Below are positions 1 to 5,371 of a DNA stretch of 6,455 nt, in pieces. The notes beneath the pieces are model-generated. The model saw only the letters and a program-made list of their open reading frames with translations, made no database searches and was not told where the DNA came from. Source of the DNA: Actinomycetes bacterium (GTDB lineage Bacteria > Actinomycetota > Actinomycetes > Propionibacteriales > Propionibacteriaceae); contig JAEWIK010000179.1 in the NCBI GenBank assembly GCA_023387135.1, positions 1-6,455 on the forward strand, written 5' to 3'. Each line of letters opens with the position of its first letter. The first letter of the stretch is position 1. Both the position numbers and the translations under genes were made by a program.

Positions 1-223
1 GATGGTCATCGCCGCCCGCGACCCGCGGACCGCCGCCGCGCTGTGCGACGACCTGCTGGTGCTCGACGAGGGCGCCGTCGTGGAGGCGGGCCCGACACGT
101 CAGGTGCTGGCGAGGCCGCGCAGCGAGGTCACCCGGAGGCTGCTCGCGGGCATCCCCCGGCTGGGCGCCGCGCCGCCCGCGCTCGACGGCCGGGCCGCCG
201 CCAGGCCGCGGAGCACGCGCTGA
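1..223 (+). CDS. ABC transporter ATP-binding protein, C-terminal end (peptide/nickel type), 5' partial
   Basis: This is the last ~73 residues of an ATP-binding subunit; the Walker A, signature and Walker B motifs would lie before the window. The frame runs in from the left edge, so the ATG at base 2 is probably internal. The visible part fits the D-loop-to-C-terminus region of oligopeptide/dipeptide/nickel ABC ATPases: LCDDLLVLDEGAVVEAGPT corresponds to the family pattern around 'DRVAVLYLGRVVEEGPT', and ARPRSEVTRRLLAGIPRL to the typical 'xxPxxPYTRxLLxAxPRL' tail. The protein then ends in a short Ala/Arg/Pro-rich tail and a TGA at 221-223. Where this family normally has the switch histidine (SHDL), the sequence has ARDP, with Arg at 17-19. 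The protein may therefore be the second, degenerate half of a fused ATPase. The transported substrate cannot be told from this fragment. Confidence 0.8.
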   Translation, partial: MVIAARDPRTAAALCDDLLVLDEGAVVEAGPTRQVLARPRSEVTRRLLAGIPRLGAAPPALDGRAAARPRSTR

Positions 224-271
224 CCGGCCTGCGAAAAGGGGGAATTCACCGCGGGCACGCGTGCGAATGAC

Positions 272-277
272 TAGCGT
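272..277 (+). promoter_or_regulatory. Possible -10 element for a leaderless transcript
   Basis: TAGCGT matches the actinobacterial -10 pattern TANNNT and ends 7 nt before a GTG at 285. That is the geometry expected if transcription starts on the start codon itself. No Shine-Dalgarno sequence precedes this GTG. No good -35 box is seen at normal spacing; TTCACC at 245-250 is 21 nt upstream, which is too far. The call is weak and by position only. Confidence 0.25.
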
Positions 278-284
278 TCAGCCT

Positions 285-593
285 GTGAGAATGACGCGCT
301 GGACGGGATTCGGACACGACAGGCTCTACGTCCGGGGCGATGAGGACGAGGCAGTCGGCTGGTGGGACCTGCTCGCCGACGAGGGCCATCCGCAGGACCC
401 GGCGGACTCCGCCAGGCTGACCGACGCCGTCATGGAATGGCGCGCCATCGAGAGCGCCTCAGCGGCTCCCGACGCCGTCGAGGCCGAGGCCCCCGTCGAG
501 GACGGTCCCGCGCAACTCGCCGACGAGGTGGACATCGACCTCGAGTCCGCCGAGTGCTCCGGGTCGTATCTCCCCCACTACTCAGGACGCTGA
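285..593 (+). CDS. Small acidic protein of unknown function, resembling the N-terminal segment of some NERD-type proteins
   Basis: I do not recognise a defined function. The 102-residue product has two parts. Residues 1-55 form an ordered-looking segment with MTRW, FGHDRLYV and VGWWDLL, rich in aromatic residues. Residues 56-92 are an Ala/Glu/Asp-rich, probably disordered, very acidic stretch, and the end is SGSYLPHYSGR. The first part resembles, from memory, the start of actinobacterial nuclease-related-domain (NERD) proteins, but no nuclease core follows, and there is no signal peptide or membrane segment. The start is uncertain: GTG 261, ATG 267, GTG 285 and ATG 291 are all in frame. I chose 285 because it gives a protein beginning with (V/M)RMTRW and has a TANNNT element 7 nt upstream. 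A purine-rich AAAAGGGGGAA at 234-244 is too far from any candidate to be a convincing ribosome site. Third-position GC agrees with a real gene. It lies 61 bp after the ATPase gene and converges on the kinase gene. Confidence 0.6.
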   Translation: MRMTRWTGFGHDRLYVRGDEDEAVGWWDLLADEGHPQDPADSARLTDAVMEWRAIESASAAPDAVEAEAPVEDGPAQLADEVDIDLESAECSGSYLPHYSGR

Positions 594-624
594 CGCCCGA
601 GCGCGGATTCGCGACCCTCGGGCG
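594..624. terminator. GC-rich hairpin between convergent genes, probable bidirectional terminator
   Basis: CGCCCGAG (594-601) pairs perfectly with CTCGGGCG (617-624). Inside it CGCG (602-605) pairs with CGCG (610-613) around a GATT loop, leaving a 3-nt ACC bulge. It starts directly after the TGA of the small plus-strand gene and lies 16 bp past the stop of the minus-strand kinase gene, so it can serve both. There is no T-tract on either side. Hairpins lacking U-tracts are common at actinobacterial gene ends, though their efficiency varies. Confidence 0.6.
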
Positions 625-640
625 CGGGCCGGCGGGTTCG

Positions 641-2116
641 TCACGCGCCGAAGTACCACGCGTCGACGTGCTCGCTGAGCTGCAGGAAGCCCTCGTCCAC
701 CCCCAGCGCCTCCGGCACCCGCGGCTCTGTCACCTCGACTGTCGCAGGAGTCCAGGCGTCCCGCACCTCTGCCACCGTCGACCCCGCGAGCACTGCCGCC
801 GCCTGGAGGCAGGCTCCCCGTGCTGTCGCCTCCGGAGCGTCCACAGTCACCACGGGCGCGCCGCAACGGTCGGCGATCAACTGGCGGTAGGCGCGTGACT
901 TCGAGCCACCGCCCACGGCCACGATCCTGTCGGTGATCGGGTGCCCCGCGAGGCCTGCCAGCATCGCCATGCCTCGCACCAGGCCCTGGACGACGCCGTC
1001 GTACGCCGCCCGGGCCAGTTCCTCACGGGTCGTGTCGCTGCGCAGGCCCGTGATCGTGCCCGTCGTGCCAGGACGCATCGGGCTGCGCTCCCCGTCGAGG
1101 TAGGCGAGCAACTGCAGGCCGCCCGGGGCGGGCACCGAGAGCGCCAGGTCGTCCATGGTGGCGAGGTCGACGCCGAGCAGGTAGGCGAACCTGTCGGTCA
1201 CCTTCGTGCAGTTGAGAGTGCACACCAGCGGGAGGTACGCGCCCGTGACGTCGCACACGTAGTCGACAGTCCAGTCCCTCGGCCCCGCCGGCAGGTCGGC
1301 AGGGGTGAACACGACGCCCGACGTCCCGAGGCTGAAGGCCACCTCACCCTGCCGAAGCCCCATCCCGGCGGCCGCGAGGTGCTGGTCTCCCCCACCCGCT
1401 CCGACCACCACGTCGGGCGAGAGCCCGAGCTCTGCCGCCACGTCGGGCAGCAGCGTCCCCGCGACGTCGTCGGGGCCCAGCACCGTCGGGAAGGTCGAGC
1501 CCCAGTCGACGGCGTCCGAGACGTGCTGGGCGAGCAGGTCGTCCCGCCACGCGCCGAGCTGCGCGGAGTAGTAGCCGGTGCCGGAGGCGTTCGACCTGTC
1601 TGTGACATGCGCGCCCGTGAGGGCGAAGGTCAGCCAGTCGGCGGGCACCATGAGGCGCCTGATGCGCGCGAGGGTGGCGGGTTCGTTGCGCGCCACCCAG
1701 GCGAGCTTGGCGATGGTGAGCGCGGGGTTGAGCGGGAGCAGGACCTCCTCCACCCACGACCGCTGCGGACGTTCCTCCAGCAGCCGCTGCACGTCGGGAG
1801 CCGCCGTGGTGTCGTTCCAGAGCTTCACCGGACGGACCGGTTCGTCGTCCTCGTCGAGGGCCACCAGCCCGTGGCACTGGGCTCCCACGCTGAGGGCGCG
1901 GATGTCGCGCGCCGCTACTCCTGCCGCCTCGCGCGCGGCGGACAGCGCTCCGCCGAAGGCCTTCCACCAGTCCGAGGTGAGCTGTTCGCTGACCGGCGGA
2001 TAGGTGGGAGGGTGCTTGCTGCGGCCCGTGCCGAGCAGGGCACCGCTGTCGGCGTCCCGCAACTCGACGGTGCACGACTGGGTCGAACTGTCGACTCCCG
2101 CCACGACTCCTGGCAT
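641..2116 (-). CDS. FGGY-family carbohydrate kinase, xylulokinase-like
   Basis: A cytoplasmic sugar kinase that uses ATP to phosphorylate a ketose, aldose or polyol. The 491 residues match the usual xylulokinase length (about 480-500). The N-terminal FGGY domain opens with GVDSSTQS (7-14), the phosphate-binding loop. GAQCHGLVALD (78-88) and PVKLWND (96-102) match the xylulokinase substrate region ('GQxHG...LWND'). The C-terminal domain holds GGGDQ (241-245) with the predicted catalytic base D244, then SLGTSGVVF (262-270), LDGERSP (340-346) and the adenine-site VGGGSKSRAYRQLIAD (401-416). Xylulokinases usually read GGGDN at the catalytic site; here Q245-H246 follow the Asp. The start ATG at 2116 lies 17 bp after the SIS-gene stop, with a weak GGAAA (2123-2127) 6 nt upstream, so translation may depend partly on the upstream gene. 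It is the last gene of the operon and ends before the hairpin at 594-624. Family assignment is firm; D-xylulose as substrate is only one possibility (D-ribulose, arabinose or a polyol are others). Confidence 0.93.
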   Translation of the reverse strand: MPGVVAGVDSSTQSCTVELRDADSGALLGTGRSKHPPTYPPVSEQLTSDWWKAFGGALSAAREAAGVAARDIRALSVGAQCHGLVALDEDDEPVRPVKLWNDTTAAPDVQRLLEERPQRSWVEEVLLPLNPALTIAKLAWVARNEPATLARIRRLMVPADWLTFALTGAHVTDRSNASGTGYYSAQLGAWRDDLLAQHVSDAVDWGSTFPTVLGPDDVAGTLLPDVAAELGLSPDVVVGAGGGDQHLAAAGMGLRQGEVAFSLGTSGVVFTPADLPAGPRDWTVDYVCDVTGAYLPLVCTLNCTKVTDRFAYLLGVDLATMDDLALSVPAPGGLQLLAYLDGERSPMRPGTTGTITGLRSDTTREELARAAYDGVVQGLVRGMAMLAGLAGHPITDRIVAVGGGSKSRAYRQLIADRCGAPVVTVDAPEATARGACLQAAAVLAGSTVAEVRDAWTPATVEVTEPRVPEALGVDEGFLQLSEHVDAWYFGA

Positions 2117-2133
2117 CGCCGGTTTCCGTTCTG

Positions 2134-2772
2134 CTAGAGGTCCATCCCCGGTGCGGGAAGGCCCTCCAGTTCGGTCGGCAGGTCCTCCCGCTTGCCCACG
2201 GCACCCAACGGATGGGTGAACATCACGTCAGACCACTTGTAGCCTCGCATCCGCATGAGCACGACCGCCAGACAGTCGCCCCAGACGGCGTGCATGAGGG
2301 TCGACCCCATGGCGATCACGTTGCCGGGATCGACCTGGTCGGCCACCTCGAAGACCTGGACGTGGTCGGCGAGCTGGGCCAGGTCGGCCTCGCGCTCGCT
2401 CGTCAACGCCACCACCGCGACCCCACGCTCCTGCGCACGCCGCGCGAGGTTGTTGATCTCGTCCGAGCTGCCGCCCTTCGAGATGGCGATGAGGATGTCG
2501 TTCGACCGCAGCGCACCCATCGTGCCGTGCAGGGCGTCCGACGGCTGGACGAACACCGACGGCGTACCGCTGACCGAGAACAGGTGCGCCATGCGGCGAG
2601 CGATGCTCCCCGAGGTGCCCGAGCCCGTCACGAAGACCTTGCCGGTGCAGTTGAGAATGAGCTCGATGATGGCGCTCGTGTCCTCGTCGAAGACGTCGAT
2701 CACGGCGCGGACCGCTGCCGCTTCGAGCTCGATGCGTTCCTGGGCAGCAGCCAGGATTGTCTGGTCGATCAT
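2134..2772 (-). CDS. SIS-domain phosphosugar isomerase, KdsD/arabinose-5-phosphate isomerase-like, without CBS domains
   Basis: A 212-residue, single-domain SIS protein that probably interconverts aldose and ketose phosphates in the cytoplasm. After an N-terminal helix (1-40) comes KVFVTGSGTSGSIARRMAHL (45-64), the first phosphosugar-binding loop. GTPSVFVQPSDALHGTMG (69-86) follows, then LIAISKGGSSDEI (94-106) and STLMHAVWGDCLAVVLMRMRG (157-177), ending with FTHPLGAVGKR (185-195). The spacing and the closing HPxGxxGKR match the SIS half of KdsD/GutQ rather than 6-phospho-3-hexuloisomerases. The two C-terminal CBS domains of KdsD are absent. By my alignment to remembered E. coli KdsD, E111 and H193 are kept (E105, H187), but K59 is Thr53 and E152 is Gln146. 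The substrate may therefore differ from arabinose 5-phosphate. The start ATG has GAGGGG (2776-2781) 3 nt upstream. The gene lies 25 bp after the ABC ATPase gene and 17 bp before the kinase, which suggests that it acts on the kinase product. Confidence 0.88.
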   Translation of the reverse strand: MIDQTILAAAQERIELEAAAVRAVIDVFDEDTSAIIELILNCTGKVFVTGSGTSGSIARRMAHLFSVSGTPSVFVQPSDALHGTMGALRSNDILIAISKGGSSDEINNLARRAQERGVAVVALTSEREADLAQLADHVQVFEVADQVDPGNVIAMGSTLMHAVWGDCLAVVLMRMRGYKWSDVMFTHPLGAVGKREDLPTELEGLPAPGMDL

Positions 2773-2775
2773 TGT

Positions 2776-2781
2776 CCCCTC
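2776..2781 (-). promoter_or_regulatory. Ribosome binding site of the SIS gene
   Basis: GAGGGG on the minus strand, ending 3 nt before the ATG at 2772. The spacing is short, but it is the only purine-rich site in the 25-bp gap and no alternative in-frame start lies nearby. Confidence 0.5.
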
Positions 2782-2797
2782 GTGATTGTCGGTGCGG

Positions 2798-4306
2798 TCA
2801 GGCCGCGTCCCAGGCGGCTTCGCGGAGTTCCTTCACGCTCAGGCTGGTCGCCGGGGTGGCGATCCCCGTGCAGCTCCCTGACGCGAAGGTGACCACCTCG
2901 TCCGCCACTTCCAGCACTTCCTCTTCCTCGCTCGACACCACCACGACCGCCAGGCCGTTGTCGTGGGCGAGTTGCCTCAGCAGATGGTGGATCTCGGACT
3001 TGACGCCGATGTCGACGCCCTTCGTCGGCTCGTCGAGCAGCAGGACGCGCGGTTCCTGGGCGAGCGCCCTCGCCAGCAGCACCTTCTGCTGGTTCCCGCC
3101 CGACAGTTCGACGACGGGACCGTTGATGTCGCCCCGGATGGCGAGCGTGTCGAGCAACGACGTCGCGCGGTCGCGCATCCCGCGACGATCGAGCAGGCCG
3201 AAGCGGACGTACTGCCGCAGGATCGGCAGCGAGACGTTCGTCACCGAGCTCAGACCCGGGACGATGCCGTCGATCTTGCGTTCCTCGGTGAGGTAGACGA
3301 CACCGTGGGCCTGGGCGTCCGCCGGGTCCTTGGGGACGTAGTGCTCGCCGAAGAGCTTGATCGACCCCTCCTTGACCTTGTAGAGGCCCACGAGCGTGCG
3401 GAGCAGCTCGGTCCTGCCGGAACCCACGAGACCGTAGACGCCGAGCACCGTCCCCTCGCGCGCCGAGAGCGTGACGTCCTGCAGCTCGTTGGTGTGCAGG
3501 TGGCTCACCTCGAGGGCCACGGCGCCGCCCGTGGCCACCGCGGACGAGCGGTCGGAGGGGCCGGAGGCACCCTCGTCGAGGTCGGAGCCCGCTATCGCGT
3601 GGATGATCTCGCGGCGGTTCACGCGCTCCACCGGACCCTGGATCTGCACCTTGCCGTTGACGAGGGCCACCACCTCGTCCGACACCTTGAGCAGTTCGTC
3701 GAGCTTGTGGTTGATGAAGACGATGCCGAGGCCCTCCTCGGTGGCGAGGTGCTTGACGAGCGCGAGCAGGGACTCGACCTGCTCGCCCTCCAGGCTCGTC
3801 GTCGGCTCGTCGAGCAGCAGGTAGCGGGCCTGCCTCGACGTCGCGATGGCGATCTCCAGCAACTGCCGGGTGGCGACCGGGAAGTCGCCCACCCTGCGTC
3901 CTGCGAGCGCCTCGATGCCGAAGCGCTGGATCATGTCCTGGGTCGTCTTGCGCATCGCGCGCTTGGCGAGAACTCCTCGGGCGCGCTGTTCGCGCCCGAG
4001 GAAGGTGTTCTCGGTGACGGTGAGGTTGGGCAGGAGCGACAGCTCCTGGTACACCGTCGAGATGCCGTGGTCGATGGCTGCCGCAGGACTACCGAAGGAC
4101 ACGTGCTCGTCGCCGATCAGGAGTTCGCCGCCGTCCGGCTGGTAGGCGCCCGAGAGCACCTTCAGCAGGGTCGACTTGCCAGCACCGTTGTGACCCACCA
4201 GGCCGGTCACCCGGCCCGGTGTCACTGTGAGATCCACTCCGTCGAGGGCCGGCACCCCCGCGAAGAGCTTGCGGATCCCCACGGCCCTCAGCACCTGATC
4301 GTTCAC
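2798..4306 (-). CDS. Sugar ABC transporter ATP-binding protein, RbsA/MglA-type, two NBDs
   Basis: The energising subunit of a monosaccharide importer (CUT2 class), working at the inner face of the membrane with the permease encoded upstream. The 502 residues equal the usual RbsA length and contain two nucleotide-binding domains. NBD1 has Walker A GHNGAGKST (38-46), Q-loop YQELS (86-90), Walker B LLLDEPTTSLE (163-173) and switch histidine H200 in INHKLDE. NBD2 has a degenerate Walker A GLVGSGRTE (292-300), signature LSGGNQQKV (401-409) and Walker B LLLDEPTKGVD (422-432), with VSSEEEEVL in place of an H-loop. That asymmetry is normal for the family. The NBD1 signature position reads FPVATRQLLEIA (142-153) instead of the usual LSxGQQQxVEIA, which is less usual. 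The GTG start is well supported by AGGAGG 6 nt upstream. The gene lies 38 bp after the binding-protein gene and 25 bp before the SIS gene. Confidence 0.96.
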   Translation of the reverse strand: MNDQVLRAVGIRKLFAGVPALDGVDLTVTPGRVTGLVGHNGAGKSTLLKVLSGAYQPDGGELLIGDEHVSFGSPAAAIDHGISTVYQELSLLPNLTVTENTFLGREQRARGVLAKRAMRKTTQDMIQRFGIEALAGRRVGDFPVATRQLLEIAIATSRQARYLLLDEPTTSLEGEQVESLLALVKHLATEEGLGIVFINHKLDELLKVSDEVVALVNGKVQIQGPVERVNRREIIHAIAGSDLDEGASGPSDRSSAVATGGAVALEVSHLHTNELQDVTLSAREGTVLGVYGLVGSGRTELLRTLVGLYKVKEGSIKLFGEHYVPKDPADAQAHGVVYLTEERKIDGIVPGLSSVTNVSLPILRQYVRFGLLDRRGMRDRATSLLDTLAIRGDINGPVVELSGGNQQKVLLARALAQEPRVLLLDEPTKGVDIGVKSEIHHLLRQLAHDNGLAVVVVSSEEEEVLEVADEVVTFASGSCTGIATPATSLSVKELREAAWDAA

Positions 4307-4312
4307 GCCACG

Positions 4313-4318
4313 CCTCCT
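4313..4318 (-). promoter_or_regulatory. Shine-Dalgarno site deciding the GTG start of the ABC ATPase
   Basis: AGGAGG on the minus strand with 6 nt to the GTG at 4306. A second GTG (4309-4311) is out of frame, so this perfect site fixes the start. Confidence 0.85.
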
Positions 4319-4344
4319 GAAGTTCCTACGGCAGCCATCGGGTC

Positions 4345-5355
4345 TCAGCCGACGAAGCCCGGGCCGGGCGTATCGGGCTTCACGAACAGCTTCAGCGGAC
4401 GGAGGATCTCCGGCTCCACGGCGCCGCCACCCTTCCAGGTGACGATCTGCTGGACGACGCGGCGTCCGTAGTCCTCAGGCTCCTGGGCGACGCACGCCGG
4501 GTAGGAGTCGGTGAGGGGTTCCTCGGCCGCGCAGAAGCCGTAGACCTTGACGTCCATGCCCTGGACGGCCTGGAGGGCGCCGTACGCGGCGGGGCCCGTC
4601 GAGGCGAAGATCACGTTGATCTCGGGGTGACCCTGCATCATCTCGGAGGTCACCTTCAGCGAGTCGTCAGGCTTGACGTTGCCGTCCACCTTGGCGACGA
4701 CCTTGGCGTTCGGGTTCGACTTGATCGTCTCTTCGAAGCCCTGGTCGCGGACGACGACGGGCACCTCGTCGGGCTCCGACACGAAGCCGATGTTGAGCTT
4801 GGCGTCGGCACCGAGATCCTTCAGGACCTGCTCGGCGCTCTGCTTGCCACCGGCGAAGTTGTCGGCGCCCAGGTACTGCATGATCGTCGCGTTCTGCGCC
4901 TTGAGGGCGTCAGGGTCGAGCGTGACGTTGACGGTGAACACCGGCACGCCCTTGGCGTTGGCCTCTCGGACGATGGCTGCGGCCGGCTCCGACTTCACCG
5001 CGTTCAGCGCGAGCGCACACGGCTTCTTCTGCAGCATCGCCTGGACCTGGCTGAGCTGGTTGGCGTCGTCGTCCCCTGCCACCTGGACCTCGACGTTGAA
5101 CCCTGCCTTCTTGCCCTCATCCTCGAAGCCCTGCTTCATCGCCACGTAATACGGGTTGGTGAGGTTGGGAAGCGCGACCGCCAGGTAGGGGTTGGCCGCG
5201 TTGCAGGCCTCGGGGATCGAGGACGCACCCGATGACTGCCCACCGGCGGCCGGGGTCTGCGTCCCCGTCCCGGTGTCCAGCCCTGCACACCCGGCAGTGA
5301 GCACTATCGCACCGATGGCGAGAGCCACTGCGGGAGTTCTCCACAACTTCTGCAT
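4345..5355 (-). CDS. Sugar ABC transporter substrate-binding lipoprotein (periplasmic-binding-protein type I fold)
   Basis: The extracellular sugar receptor of the importer, predicted to be anchored to the outer face of the membrane by a lipid. The 336 residues start with a lipoprotein signal: KLWR, a hydrophobic stretch (about 8-20) and lipobox LTAGC with lipidated C23. A Gly/Ser/Thr/Gln linker follows (24-46). The mature domain begins PYLAVALPNLTNPYYVAMKQ (56-75), the typical first strand and helix of RbsB-like proteins. QVQAMLQKKPCALALNAV (103-120), GVPVFTVNV (136-144) and INVIFASTGPAAYGALQAV (246-264) follow in the expected order. Four further cysteines (51, 113, 275, 288) could form two disulfides. 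The start ATG at 5355 has AGGAG 5 nt upstream. The frame stays open well upstream, but that stretch lies over the permease gene in another frame and is not coding. The sugar bound cannot be read from the sequence. Confidence 0.95.
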   Translation of the reverse strand: MQKLWRTPAVALAIGAIVLTAGCAGLDTGTGTQTPAAGGQSSGASSIPEACNAANPYLAVALPNLTNPYYVAMKQGFEDEGKKAGFNVEVQVAGDDDANQLSQVQAMLQKKPCALALNAVKSEPAAAIVREANAKGVPVFTVNVTLDPDALKAQNATIMQYLGADNFAGGKQSAEQVLKDLGADAKLNIGFVSEPDEVPVVVRDQGFEETIKSNPNAKVVAKVDGNVKPDDSLKVTSEMMQGHPEINVIFASTGPAAYGALQAVQGMDVKVYGFCAAEEPLTDSYPACVAQEPEDYGRRVVQQIVTWKGGGAVEPEILRPLKLFVKPDTPGPGFVG

Positions 5356-5360
5356 CTCTG

Positions 5361-5371
5361 CTCCTACTCCT
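5361..5371 (-). promoter_or_regulatory. Tandem Shine-Dalgarno site overlapping the permease stop codon
   Basis: AGGAGTAGGAG on the minus strand carries two AGGAG cores. The permease TAG stop (5364-5366) lies inside it. The proximal core is 5 nt from the ATG at 5355. The arrangement suggests tight coupling and high expression of the binding protein. Confidence 0.75.

Noticed and set aside
224..284. Possible terminator after the left-edge ABC gene
   Set aside because: The stretch contains AAAAGGGGG but no stem-loop of useful length, so read-through into the small gene cannot be ruled out.
362..898. Plus-strand open frame spanning the end of the small gene and the 3' end of the kinase
   Set aside because: It crosses the hairpin at 594-624 and both real coding regions, with an Arg-rich product lacking motifs.
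941..2137. Plus-strand open frame of about 400 codons opposite the kinase
   Set aside because: It is antisense to a complete FGGY kinase; its composition is Arg/Gly/Val/Glu-rich with no motif, so it is a GC shadow.
2134..2772. 6-phospho-3-hexuloisomerase (HxlB) as the name for the SIS gene
   Set aside because: The sequence has the VQPSDALHG and HPLGAVGKR motifs of the KdsD type and lacks the GETTTP-like segment of HxlB, and no hexulose-phosphate synthase gene is nearby.
4307..4344. Possible attenuator or internal promoter in the 38-bp gap between binding protein and ATPase
   Set aside because: No convincing inverted repeat or -35/-10 pair is present; the gap holds only the AGGAGG ribosome site.
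2963..4471. Plus-strand open frame of about 500 codons opposite the sugar ABC ATPase
   Set aside because: It lies antisense to a clear ATPase gene with all family motifs. Its product is Arg/Glu/Asp/His-rich without recognisable domains, the usual result of antisense frames in high-GC DNA.
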